Shown: piece after piece, positions 28,285-36,717 of the stretch
Layout: each line of letters opens with the position of its first letter
How positions within the stretch are numbered: position 1 is the stretch's first letter
NCBI GenBank assembly: GCA_963724825.1
Contig: CAVRWT010000008.1
Span: 62,001 to 126,000, forward strand
Length of the DNA stretch: 64,000 nt
Direction of reading: 5' to 3'
Origin: JALYNX01 sp963724825
GTDB taxonomy: Bacteria > Actinomycetota > Acidimicrobiia > Spongiisociales > ZC4RG35
The notes under the pieces: generated by a model
Database searches by the model: none
What the model was told of the DNA's origin: nothing
What the model saw: only the letters and a program-made list of their open reading frames with translations
Translations under genes and position numbers: made by a program

Positions 28285-28744
28285 GCGAAAACAGGGATTA
28301 CACCGAAGCTCAGCTCATCGAGCTGCTCCGCCAAGGTCTCGTTTCGACCGACCCCGTGCCGGCCGACGTGACCGATTTCGCCATGGCAGCACTCACCTGG
28401 CGCACCATCGATGCCGAGCTCGCTGCCATCGCCTTTGACTCTGCAAGCGAAGACACGCCGGCCGGGGTCCGCGGGTCGGCGACCGATCGAATGCTGTCCT
28501 ACGAAACGGAAAAGCTCAGCATCGACATCGAGTATCGGAGTGCCACCCGTCGGCTCATCGGCCAGGTCGCACCAGCTCAGCTTGCAACAATCGAACTTCA
28601 TCACTCAAAGGGCACCGTGACCACGTGACCGACGAGCTGGGCCGATTCAGCTTCGAAGACGTGGAGCCCGGCCCGGTCAGCATCGTGTGCACATCGCAGG
28701 GCGCCGACCCCGATGTGATCAAGACCGAGTGGACGGTTCTCTGA
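28281..28744 (+). CDS. Sigma-coupled protein with carboxypeptidase-regulatory-like C-terminus
   Basis: About 154 residues once one frame change near 28620 is joined. The GTG at 28281 overlaps the sigma stop (GTGA) and is preceded by AAGGAGGAG, so translation is coupled. The N-terminal half is acidic and helical (TEAQLIELLRQGL, DVTDFAMAALTWRTIDAEL); the C-terminal half is beta-rich (RRLIGQVAPAQLATIELHH) and ends with TDELGRFSFEDVEPGPVSIV, a pattern of carboxypeptidase-regulatory-like or FctA-type beta domains. It has no signal peptide or membrane helix. I suspect it holds or modulates the sigma factor in place of an anti-sigma factor, but this is inference from coupling. Confidence 0.7.
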
Positions 28745-29044
28745 CCCGAACCAGGTCGTAGCGGTATCTAGGCCAGTCCTCGGGACTCTCTCCCTCATAC
28801 GAGTCGTCACAGGACGACCAGGAGAAAGAGGCAGATGATGACCGAGATGTCCCCGCACCAGGGCCTGAAGTTGGCATGGCGCCGGGCATGGACCAGGAGA
28901 CCGACCGCATTGGTCGACCACCCGGTCGATAGGTGGCTGGGCTCCAGGTCGAAGGAACCGGGAATCAAGCAGAGCCACCGCAGTCGACGGCATTCCCCCT
29001 GGCTCACCGCCCGCCCCGCCATCTAGCCCCAAGGCTCGAGAACT
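28745..29044. other. Intergenic region without a convincing gene
   Basis: About 300 bases after the sigma operon. Short open frames exist on both strands but none has a ribosome-binding site, a recognisable domain or a consistent codon pattern. A broken small gene cannot be excluded because this stretch is near others with frame errors. Confidence 0.4.
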
Positions 29045-29073
29045 AGAAGGCCCCCGCACCACGGGGGCCTTCT
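29045..29073. terminator. Bidirectional hairpin terminator
   Basis: AGAAGGCCCCC (29045-29055) pairs fully with GGGGGCCTTCT (29063-29073) around a 7-base loop. It lies between the rightward sigma operon and the convergent lipoprotein gene and can serve both; the flanking T content is modest. Confidence 0.85.
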
Positions 29074-29122
29074 GTTGTTCGATCGATATCCGAGCTGCTG
29101 TCACGGATTGGAGCGACGATTC

Positions 29123-29539
29123 CTAGGTTTCGCCGAGACGCAGGTCGACGACCGCCGTCGAGTCGGTATGACAGCGGTCCACCTGTTCGAACTCGACGGT
29201 GCTGCTTTCGAATGACTGAATCGTTCCGCTCTCGTCAATCACCTCCACGACAACGAGATGGTCCCCCGCCTCGATGAAATTGAAAGTGTTGTAGAAGAGA
29301 CGGTCGCTCCGCACGATGAGCTCTGCCTCTCCGTCGTCGCCCACATAGGTACCACCGGACCCCTCCACAGCGGAGAACGACACACAGTCCTCGTCCACGC
29401 AGACCCTCACCTCATGTGGGCCTGAGTCGAGAGGTGCGTCAAGGGTCATCTCGACCCCCGAAGGAACGCGGTCGTCGGGACACCCGCAGCCAGTGAGAGT
29501 GGAGATAAGGAGAACAATTGTTGCGAGCGACCTGAGCAC
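29123..29539 (-). CDS. Small lipoprotein of unknown function
   Basis: 138 residues. The GTG start at 29539 gives a short lipoprotein signal: LRSLATIVLLISTLTGCGC, with the lipobox LTGC. The mature part is acidic and beta-rich (EVRVCVDEDCVSFSAVEGSG, DHLVVVEVIDESGTIQ), like an immunoglobulin-type sandwich, with two paired cysteines (VCVDEDC). No family is recognised. It ends 50 bases before the bidirectional terminator. Confidence 0.7.
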   Translation of the reverse strand: MLRSLATIVLLISTLTGCGCPDDRVPSGVEMTLDAPLDSGPHEVRVCVDEDCVSFSAVEGSGGTYVGDDGEAELIVRSDRLFYNTFNFIEAGDHLVVVEVIDESGTIQSFESSTVEFEQVDRCHTDSTAVVDLRLGET

Positions 29540-29599
29540 TGGTGGCCCGAAGCTACGGGAGATCGCCTCGAATTGCTGAAAGTGGTTCCACCAACGAAA

Positions 29600-29634
29600 A
29601 ACACCGGGATCGCCTTATCGGCGATCCCGGTGTT
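29600..29634 (-). terminator. Intrinsic terminator
   Basis: AACACCGGGATCGCC (29600-29614) pairs perfectly with GGCGATCCCGGTGTT (29620-29634) around a 5-base loop. Read on the minus strand the stem is followed by a T-run (GTGTTTTTCG), so it ends transcripts of the repeat-protein gene that stops at 29694. Confidence 0.9.
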
Positions 29635-29693
29635 GTGCTCCCCGGGGTGTTATCGGATTTTTCCGGCAAAAGCTGGAGTCCTCGGGTGAGCCT

Positions 29694-30504
29694 TCAGCTT
29701 CTCTTCTCACGGGGCACCCGTGGTCCCTCGTCGGCAACCTTGGCGGCTGCGATTCGGGCGTTGTAGGTGTCCATCAGGTCCTCGAATTGCTGGGTCCAAC
29801 CACTCGCCTGGGGCTGAGCGTCGGCAGCATTCAGGGCTGCGTAGCTGGCCATCAGGTCCTCGAACTGCTGGGTCCACGTCTGGCGCTGAGGTCGGGCGAA
29901 CCTGGTTCGTCATTTCGAGCCTGAAGGACTCGAGGCTCTGAGGCTGCACCGGCACGATGATCCAGGATGCCTCGGGGTTGAAGGCCTCATGGCCATTCGG
30001 CACCATTTGGTTCTCGAACCGGTCGATCAGGTCCTGGTAGCGCTGGGACCACATCGCCTGAAGGCGAGCGGTGTTCACTGCCTGGAGACGGGCCACCTCA
30101 GGGCTGAACAACGGCTCCGGTGGTGACCAGGACGCTCGGGTTGACTTGAGCCTTGCCGGCCTGCTGTTGCAGAGCCTTGTAGGCCTCGGGGCTGGTCGAG
30201 GGCGTGATCGCCCATGAGCCCTGCCGTCTCCATCCGGTAGGCGCTCGATGTTCACGGACGGCCGTGTGGCCTGCCGCATGTGGTACTGCTGGGTCAGGAA
30301 GTCGACCCTCGAGTTCCAGGCATTCTTCTCAGCCTGGCTGACTCGGGACTCGGTTACTGACTCGGTGGCTTCGTTTCCCTGATTTGCAGAGAAAACGAAA
30401 CCGAGGGCGATGACTGCTGCCAGAGCGGCGGCGGCCAACCCAACGAAACGACCGGAGGGTCCGGCCGACCGGGTGGTACCCGGATGAATGACACTCGTAG
30501 ACAT
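29694..30504 (-). CDS. Membrane-anchored repeat protein, at least three frame changes
   Basis: About 268 residues after joining frames. Like its 100-residue paralogue near 20 kb it begins MSTSV, has one anchor (about 22-40, FVGLAAAALAAVIALGFVFS) and an outside part. That part repeats two motifs: SWAITP/SWIIVP followed by a helical stretch (ASPEAYKALQQQ-like and QSLESFRLEMTNQ), and WTQQFEDLM twice, 26 residues apart (tandem DNA repeat at 29771-29876). Related RYQDLIDRFEN precedes them. Frames change near 30220, 30130 and 29890; the stop used is at 29694. GAGGAGGAA precedes the ATG. Function unknown; the repeats suggest a surface or cell-envelope role. Confidence 0.6.
29771..29876. repeat. Two-copy tandem repeat inside the anchored repeat protein
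   Basis: A 28-base unit beginning CCATCAGGTCCTCGAA occurs at 29771-29798 and again at 29849-29876 with a single change, a period of 78 bases. It encodes the WTQQFEDLM motif. Confidence 0.85.
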
Positions 30505-30572
30505 TGTTCCTCCTCTGTGTCCAACGTGGACGATTTGTTCACGTCGGCGGAGGAGAGCGCCGAAGCGGGTGC

Positions 30573-30580
30573 CTGATACG
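30573..30580. promoter_or_regulatory. CTGATACG box shared with the paralogue
   Basis: CTGATACG lies 76 bases before the start at 30504; the same box is 78 bases before the paralogue starting at 20201. In both cases a GTTYCAG- or GTTCTAG-like half follows. Confidence 0.35.
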
Positions 30581-30585
30581 CGGTT

Positions 30586-32002
30586 CTAGGAAGATCCGAA
30601 CGAGGTGTCGACGAGTACCCCGGCCTCAGCAAAGAATTGGAAGTCGCCGCCGCTCTTCGATGCGACGATCGACCCGACGTCGAGGTTGACGACGTCGATG
30701 CTGGTCGCACGCTCCCATGATTGGACATATCCGATAGGCATGCCCGGATTCACTGAGAATCCTCCGTAATAGCGGTCCGGCTCGTCGGCGCCGTGATGGG
30801 CAATCACCTCCAGGGTTCGCCGCATCGAGGACGTAGAAGCCTGAGGACTGTGATAGTTGGGCTGTAGGGCTGTCCTCGTAGGTCTGACCGGTCGCCAGGA
30901 GACGATTGCCGTCAGATGACAGGTAGACGTCGTAATCGGAGCGTCGAGACGGTCGATGACTTCCCAGGTCTCGGTGTCGATGACTTCGATTCCCAAGCGG
31001 GTCGAATCTCGTTGTCAGGTACTCGTCGACGAGCTCAAAGGTCTGGACTCCTGAGGCCACATAGAGCAGTCGTCCGTAGGGGCGGCCTAGCGCTGCTGAC
31101 CGTTGACCGATTGGAACGGCCTGCTCTACGGTCGGAGTGGAGTCCAGGACATCAGGCCCGAAGTGGTGCTCGTCGACCTCGCCGGTCACGACGGATCGAC
31201 CTCGACCACCACGTCCTCGGTTGATGTTGACGATTAGCACCCGGGATCCATCGTCGTCCCAGACCACCACCGGATAGGCGTCGAAAGGGGTGTCGCCCCC
31301 TCCGTTCTGGCGATCTCCAGATAGCCGATGCTGCCGATCTGAAGGTCGGGCAGTGGAATGACTCGTTTGGTGCCCCGTCACCAGATCCACCGTCACCACT
31401 GCGGCGCTACCTTGCTCGTCGTCGTTCGGGGAGATGAAGCCGAAGATCGCGGCTCTTTGCCCTTCGATGAAATGAACGTCCGTACCAGGAGAAATGGTCA
31501 GGAAGGTCGGCGATTACGGCGGGGGTCACCTCACCAGGGATCAACTGACTGAGTTGGGGTGGTCGTCGACCCATTGATGACATAGACGGTCCCGTCGTCG
31601 CCCAATGTGGATTGGGTAGTCGATCGAGGGAGACCAGGTGTCAGCTACCACCCAGTTGTCGACATCGATGAGCCGCAACTCTTGCGAATTCCGATCGTCG
31701 TAACCAACGGTCATCGCCAACCAGGAGCCATTGTCTGAGGACACGCCCCAGGCCCAATCCCCAACCGGGATCGGTTCGACGCCGGCGACCGCCTCCAGCG
31801 TGATCGGGTCGACCGGGTAGATCTTCGCCCGATCGATGTGCACGGTGGAAGTGGTCTGAGGACTGGTTGATGTCGTGGTGAGAGGTGTCAGAGTGTCCGG
31901 CGGTGCCAGAGGCTGGGTGTCGGCGGTGACGTCGGGGCGGGTGCAGGCGACGGATAGGGCGAAGATCGCAACCACACCGAGCACGATTCTTGCTTGCGTC
32001 AT
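30586..32002 (-). CDS. Lipoprotein with beta-propeller-like repeats, several frame changes
   Basis: About 470 residues when joined. The start MTQARIVLGVVAIFALSVAC gives a clear lipobox, followed by a Thr/Pro-rich linker and then repeated blade-like units (YPVDPITLEAVAGVEPIPVG, DNWVVADTWSPSIDYP, VYLSSDGNRLLATGQTYED, SGFYVLDAANPGG, SIDVVNLDVGSIVASKSGG), as in YncE/WD40-type propellers. Coding moves between frames at least four times between 30586 and 31560. It is probably an extracytoplasmic binding or scaffold protein; no enzymatic motif is seen. The ATG at 32002 has GGGAGGATC upstream, a good ribosome-binding site. Confidence 0.65.
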
Positions 32003-32061
32003 GGGAGATCCTCCCGCGTCCAACGCTATCAACGGCGACTCGAGAGGAGGCGTTCCCCCGG

Positions 32062-33657
32062 CTACTTCTTCTTGGCGAGGTCCCCGATGATCTGCTGCGA
32101 GGCGAAGCGGCCCGGAGCGCCCATCACGCACCCACCGGGATGGGTCCCCGAGCCACACTGGTAGTAGCCCTCGATGGGAGTCCGGTATTGGTTCCAGCCG
32201 GGTGCCGGTCGGAAGAAGAACATCTGAGGGGCGAGGAACTCGCCGGCAAAGATGTTGCCCTCGGTGAGACCAACGGTGCGCTCGATGTCGAGCGGAGTGA
32301 CCACCTCTCGGTGCAGGACCAGATCGCCGAAGCCGGGGAAGAAGGACTCCAAGGTGGCCTGAACGGTGTCACCGAATCGATCCTTCTCCGTATCCCAGTC
32401 GCTCTCCTTGAGGTGATAGGGGGCGTACTGGATGAAACAGGACATCACCGCCTTGCCCGGAGGCGCCATGTCCGGATCCACATTGGATTGGATGCACCCG
32501 TCGATGTAGGGCTTTTGCGAGTACCACCCGTACTTGGCGTCGTCGAAGGCCCGCTCCAGATAGTCCAGCGACGGCCCCATGTTGATGAAGCCCCGGTACT
32601 GGTCCGAACGTCCGGGAAGAGCTGGATAGGTGGGGTTGGCGTCGAGGGCGAAGTTCACCTTGGCTGACGTTCCCTGGAACTTGAAGCGACGGATGTTGTC
32701 CACCAGGTCGGTGGGCAACTCGCGGGGATCGACCAACTCCATGAAGGTGCGACGGGGGTCGACGGCACTGACCACCGTCTTCGCCTCCAATTCGGTGCCA
32801 TCCACCAGCATGACCCCGATCGCCCGGCCGTTCTTGGTGATGACGTGATCGACGGGCGACTCGAGGCGGATCTCGGCGCCAAACGATTGAGCAGCCCGGG
32901 CCAGGACCTGGGTGAAGCCGCCGTTGCCGCCCTTGTGGAAGGCCCATGCTCCGTAAGCCCCGTCGTGCTCACCGAACGAGTGATAGAGGAGCACCAGGCC
33001 CGAGCCCTGGGATCGGGGACCCACCTTGGTGCCGATGATCCCTGACGAGGCGTGCAGGCCCTGCATGATGTCGGACTCGAAGTAGTCCTCGAGGATGTCG
33101 GCGGCGCTTCCCGTCAGGAGCCGGATCAGGCTGTGCAGGACATCGGGGGGCAGATCGGCGAGGTATGAGCCCATCGCCGCCAGGCGTGCCCGCTCTTCAG
33201 GGTCTTTGGAGGTGATGTCCGGCGGGATCGAGTCCATCAGCGGCCGGATGGCGTGCACCGCCTGCTCCATCATGTGGGCGTATGCGTCATAGGCGTCGGC
33301 GTCATGTGGCGAGTGCCTGGCGATCTCGTGATGATTCTCGTTCTTGTCCTGACCCAGATAGAGGTAGTCGCCGTTCTCCATGGGGGCGAACGTCGAAGGC
33401 ATGAGAAGGGGCATGAACCCGTGCTTGGTCAGCTCCAGTTCGTGGATGATCTCTGGACGCAGAAGGCTGAGGGCATATGAGAACGTGGTGAAGCTGAACC
33501 CCGGGTAGAGCTCCTCGGTGATTGCCGCCCCGCCAACCAAATGCCGGCGCTCCAAGATGACGGTGTCGAGGCCCGCCTTCGCCAGATAGGACCCATTGAC
33601 CAGGCCGTTGTGGCCACCACCAATGACGATGGCGTCGTATTTCCGTTTGTCAGCCAT
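32062..33657 (-). CDS. FAD-dependent oxidoreductase, phytoene-dehydrogenase/PYROXD2-like
   Basis: 531 residues in one intact frame. The N-terminal dinucleotide-binding motif is AIVIGGGHNGLVNGSYLAKAG, followed by the conserved GGAAITEEL, and the C-terminal FAD segment is GSGTHPGGCVMGAPGR. The length and the HNGLV/GGCVMGAPG pattern place it in the CrtI-related PYROXD2-type group rather than in carotenoid desaturases with a carotenoid cluster; no carotenoid genes are nearby. It starts 8 bases from the end of the GcvT-like gene (GAGGA upstream of the ATG at 33657), so the two are one operon, which suggests oxidation of an amine or related intermediate. Confidence 0.88.
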   Translation of the reverse strand: MADKRKYDAIVIGGGHNGLVNGSYLAKAGLDTVILERRHLVGGAAITEELYPGFSFTTFSYALSLLRPEIIHELELTKHGFMPLLMPSTFAPMENGDYLYLGQDKNENHHEIARHSPHDADAYDAYAHMMEQAVHAIRPLMDSIPPDITSKDPEERARLAAMGSYLADLPPDVLHSLIRLLTGSAADILEDYFESDIMQGLHASSGIIGTKVGPRSQGSGLVLLYHSFGEHDGAYGAWAFHKGGNGGFTQVLARAAQSFGAEIRLESPVDHVITKNGRAIGVMLVDGTELEAKTVVSAVDPRRTFMELVDPRELPTDLVDNIRRFKFQGTSAKVNFALDANPTYPALPGRSDQYRGFINMGPSLDYLERAFDDAKYGWYSQKPYIDGCIQSNVDPDMAPPGKAVMSCFIQYAPYHLKESDWDTEKDRFGDTVQATLESFFPGFGDLVLHREVVTPLDIERTVGLTEGNIFAGEFLAPQMFFFRPAPGWNQYRTPIEGYYQCGSGTHPGGCVMGAPGRFASQQIIGDLAKKK

Positions 33658-33664
33658 CAGTTCC

Positions 33665-34864
33665 TCACGCAGTCTTTCTCGGCGGGTTGTAGAAGGGCAT
33701 CCGAGCCACCTCGGCATCCACCATGTCGTAGCGGTGGTCGATGGTGACTTCGAGGCTGACCTTGGTCCCCAGTTTCGAATGCTCTGGCTCGACCCTGGCG
33801 ATTCCGATGTGCCTCTGCATCATCGGGGAGTAAACGAAGCTGGGGGTGTAGCCGATCCGCCTCACCTCGGCGTCGTAGAGCATCATTCCCCCATGCTCGG
33901 GGGTGTGGTCCTTGGGTGGCACCAAACCCCGCTCGTTGTAGACCCGGTTCCAGTCCTCCCAATCGACCATGACCCCGACGGTCCGCCAGCGAGACGTCCC
34001 TTCTCTCAGCTCCTTCTCGATGGAGCGCCGGCCGATAAACGCCCGGTCGTCTGTTTCAAGATCACGCAGCATCCAACCCATCCCGAGTTCGATCGGCGTC
34101 GTTCTCTGATCGTCATTCCAGGCGTACCGGGACGAGTAGAAGTCGACGTCGATCAGGACGAGACCGGCCTCGATACGGCTGATGAGTAGGGCGATCTGGC
34201 CGGCTGGCACCACTCCCATCGGGGCGCCGATCTCTTCGACCGCATCCCAGACGTCGAGTGCGTCGTCTCTGTCCACCCAGATCTCATAGCCGAGATCCCC
34301 GGTGTACCCGGTGCGGGAGATGGTGACCGAGGCGTTGCCGACCTTGGCAGGTGTGAGATGGAAATAGCCGATGTCCTCCATCTCGGGGGCGAGGGTCTTG
34401 AGGATCTCGCGGGCGTAGGGCCCTTGAAGGGCGAGAGCCCCGTAGTCGTCGGAGACATCGGTGATCTCCACCGAATCGTGCCCGATCAGGTCCCTGAAGT
34501 AGGCAAGGTTGGGCTCGGCAGCGGTGAGCAGGAACTCGTCGTCGGAGAGTCGAAGAATGACGCCGTCCTCGATCACGTTGCCTGCGTCATCGCACCAGAT
34601 CGTGTAGTGCGCCTGGCCGGGACGGCACTTTCGGATGTCCCGGGTCAGGATCCCGGACAGGAAATGCTCGGCGTCGCGGCCGACGATCCGGTATTTGTAC
34701 AACGGAGACGTGTCGATCATCGCCGCCGCATTGCGTATGGCGAAATACTCGAACTTCTCAGATGTTTGGTACTTCTCGGTTGCCAGGTACCCCGACCAAT
34801 GACTCCACAAACCGGTTTGGTTGGCGGCACTGGTCCGCGGGTGGAAGGGCGTCTCCCGGATCAA
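33665..34864 (-). CDS. GcvT-like aminomethyltransferase family protein
   Basis: 399 residues with the T-protein folate-binding fold: LSGILTRDIRKCRPGQAHY, the segment AGNVIEDGVILRLSDDEFLL (the conserved acidic residue region of T-proteins), ALALQGPYAREIL, SRTGYTGDLGYEIWV and RIEAGLVLIDVDF. Relatives transfer methyl or methylene groups from N-, O- or S-methyl compounds to tetrahydrofolate (glycine cleavage T, dimethylglycine/sarcosine demethylases, DmdA). The substrate is unknown here. The start is a TTG at 34864, with GAGG upstream. It is the first gene of an operon with the FAD oxidoreductase, and divergent from an acyl-CoA dehydrogenase. Confidence 0.85.
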   Translation of the reverse strand: MIRETPFHPRTSAANQTGLWSHWSGYLATEKYQTSEKFEYFAIRNAAAMIDTSPLYKYRIVGRDAEHFLSGILTRDIRKCRPGQAHYTIWCDDAGNVIEDGVILRLSDDEFLLTAAEPNLAYFRDLIGHDSVEITDVSDDYGALALQGPYAREILKTLAPEMEDIGYFHLTPAKVGNASVTISRTGYTGDLGYEIWVDRDDALDVWDAVEEIGAPMGVVPAGQIALLISRIEAGLVLIDVDFYSSRYAWNDDQRTTPIELGMGWMLRDLETDDRAFIGRRSIEKELREGTSRWRTVGVMVDWEDWNRVYNERGLVPPKDHTPEHGGMMLYDAEVRRIGYTPSFVYSPMMQRHIGIARVEPEHSKLGTKVSLEVTIDHRYDMVDAEVARMPFYNPPRKTA

Positions 34865-34934
34865 TAGCTACCTCGGGTCGGTGGGGCAGGATAACCCGTT
34901 GTCTGAGGCCTCCGGCCGGGAATCGAGGGGTTTT

Positions 34935-34950
34935 CTGAACGGCCGTTCAG
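34935..34950. promoter_or_regulatory. TetR-type operator (perfect 16-bp palindrome)
   Basis: CTGAACGGCCGTTCAG is a perfect palindrome, 26 bases before the acyl-CoA dehydrogenase start. The near-identical CTGAACCGCCGTTCAG lies beside the tetR gene at 46275, so binding by that regulator is the natural reading. Confidence 0.7.
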
Positions 34951-34976
34951 GACTCCGCTGCTACATTCGCTAGGTC

Positions 34977-36150
34977 GTGTCGACCTTCCTCACCTCTGGC
35001 GAGCGTCTCCTGCAAGCCCGCGCCCGTGAGTTCATCGACGAGCTCATCCCCTATGAGGTCGAGGCCGAGATGAACCGCGGTGAGCTCGCCTCCCGAGGTG
35101 GCCAAGGCTCATCACGAGAAGGCTCGATCCCTCGGATTTGTGTCGATCAACATGCCCGAGAGCATGGGCGGGCCCGGATATGGCATGTTGGAGCAGGCAT
35201 TGATCCAGGAGCAGAGTGGTCGGGTCACCAATGCCCTCGGCTGGGTGGTCTCCACCGGGCCATCGTGGATCGCCGACGTGGTCACCGACTTTCAGATGGA
35301 ACGCTGGATCCGGCCCACGGTCGACGGTGACATCCACGAGTGTTATGCGATCACCGAGGAGGGGGCAGGCTCGGACGTCGACGGCATCGAGGCCACGGCC
35401 CGCCCCCAAGGCGATGGCTACGTGCTCAACGGGACGAAATGGCACGTGACCTCGGCCAATCTCGCCGCCTACGTCTTCTTTCAAGCCAAGCTGACAGATG
35501 GCCCCAACGCCGGGCAGCACGTCCTCTTCTTCGTCGACATGGACGCCCCGGGCGTGGAATGCGTTCGGGTGCCGGAGTACAGCCACACCTATGGCCATCA
35601 CCATTGGGAGATGAAATTCACCGACGTGACAGTTCCCAGGGAGAACCTGGTCGGATCCGAAGGGGACGGGATGGGCTTCTCCCACGCCTGGTTCCGTTAC
35701 GAGCGGCTCATGATCGCGGCCCGTTGTTGCGGGGCGGCCGAGCGGTTGATCGATGAGGCCACGGCGTTTGCCGAGCAGCGCCAGGCCTACGGGTCGAGCA
35801 TTGCCGAGTATCAGGCGATCCAGTTCATGCTCGCCGACTCTCTCACCGAGTTGTGGGCGGCCCGCCTGATGACCTACGAAACGGCACGGGGAATCGATGC
35901 CGGGGTCGACCTCAAGGTGCAGCACGCCCAGTGTTCGATGTCGAAGCTCTACGCCTCGGAGATGGCGAACCGGGTTGCGGACCGGGCGGTGCAGATCTTT
36001 GGAGGACGCGGGTTCATGAGGGAGAACGTTGCCGAGCGTTTCTACCGCGAGTTGCGCGTCGATCGGATCTGGGAGGGGACCTCGGAGATCCAGCGCATCA
36101 TCATCGCCGACCAACTCCGCAAGCGGGGAGCGGCCACCCTGACTTCCTGA
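34977..36150 (+). CDS. Acyl-CoA dehydrogenase, one frame change
   Basis: About 390 residues. The GTG at 34977 gives TSGERLLQARAREFIDELI; near 35080 the frame changes and PPEVAKAHHEKARSLGFVSI continues. Family motifs are MPESMGGPGYG, CYAITEEGAGSD (FAD/substrate strand), VTSANLAAYVFF, and a C-terminal VQIFGGRGFMRENVAERFYR with RIWEGTSEIQRIIIA, where the glutamate of the last motif corresponds to the catalytic base position. It introduces a double bond alpha,beta to the CoA thioester. It stands under the palindromic operator and is a candidate partner of the CoA synthetase and enoyl-CoA hydratase at 46-49 kb. Confidence 0.9.
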
Positions 36151-36159
36151 TCAGACCGT

Positions 36160-36712
36160 TTCCTAATGCATGGAGCGCCGGATACGGCGCGATTTGCATT
36201 GAGAATCCTGCGGTTCCGCCGATTCGCTACCCGGCTTCAGCCACCGACTTCCTGATCACCTTCTCGAGAACCACCCGATCGACGTCGTCGAGACGTTTCA
36301 CGTAGAGGCATGACTTGCCGATGCTGTGTTTTCCCAACTTGCTGAGCAGAGCGTCGTACCCGGCGAGGTCACTCAACGCCAGGTAGATGGTCAGATTCTG
36401 CTTGCGAGGCGAGAAACCCACCTTGAACCAGTCACCCTCACGGCCGGACGCGGATCGGTAGTGAAAGTCAACGAACCCGACGATGCTCTCGCCCCACATC
36501 TTCGGCTTTTCGCCCGTGATGCTCGCCATCAACTTCGCCAACTCTTTCGAGTCCTTGCGCTGGCCATCATCCGGGATGTCATTCAGGAACTGAGCGACGC
36601 TGGCTGTGGTCTTCTTGGTCTTCAACTCGGCCATCGGGCAAACCTATCAGCGACGGGCCCATCCTTTCTCGATGCAGGAAAGGCCGTATCTGACGCTCAG
36701 TGCATTAGGAAG
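36160..36712. repeat. 11-bp inverted repeats flanking a DUF1801 gene
   Basis: TTCCTAATGCA near 36160-36170 is matched in inverse orientation by TGCATTAGGAA near 36701-36712, bracketing the whole DUF1801 gene. A hairpin GCGCCG-GATA-CGGCGC follows the left copy (36175-36190). There is no transposase; chance is possible. Confidence 0.35.
36227..36634 (-). CDS. DUF1801-domain protein
   Basis: 135 residues with the DUF1801 (YdhG-like) pattern: VAQFLNDIPDDGQRKDSKEL, MWGESIVGFVDFHYRS, WFKVGFSPRKQNLTIYLA and KHSIGKSCLYVKRLDDVD. The fold is related to frataxin-type alpha/beta proteins; the role is unknown. It is an isolated gene between the acyl-CoA dehydrogenase and the Rieske oxygenase, and it does not fit the catabolic theme, consistent with later insertion. 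Confidence 0.88.
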   Translation of the reverse strand: MAELKTKKTTASVAQFLNDIPDDGQRKDSKELAKLMASITGEKPKMWGESIVGFVDFHYRSASGREGDWFKVGFSPRKQNLTIYLALSDLAGYDALLSKLGKHSIGKSCLYVKRLDDVDRVVLEKVIRKSVAEAG

Positions 36713-36717
36713 TCGGG

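Noticed and set aside
24995..28744. Type III-E CRISPR-associated (Csx29) locus
   Set aside because: TPR-CHAT and a sigma factor are present, but there are no repeats, no Cas effector and no Csx30/Csx31-like genes in the window.
28835..29026. Small plus-strand gene after the sigma operon
   Set aside because: No ribosome-binding site, no recognisable fold and biased Arg/Pro composition; probably chance.
35044..36114. Minus-strand open frame opposite the acyl-CoA dehydrogenase
   Set aside because: Antisense shadow without any domain; the dehydrogenase motifs are unambiguous.
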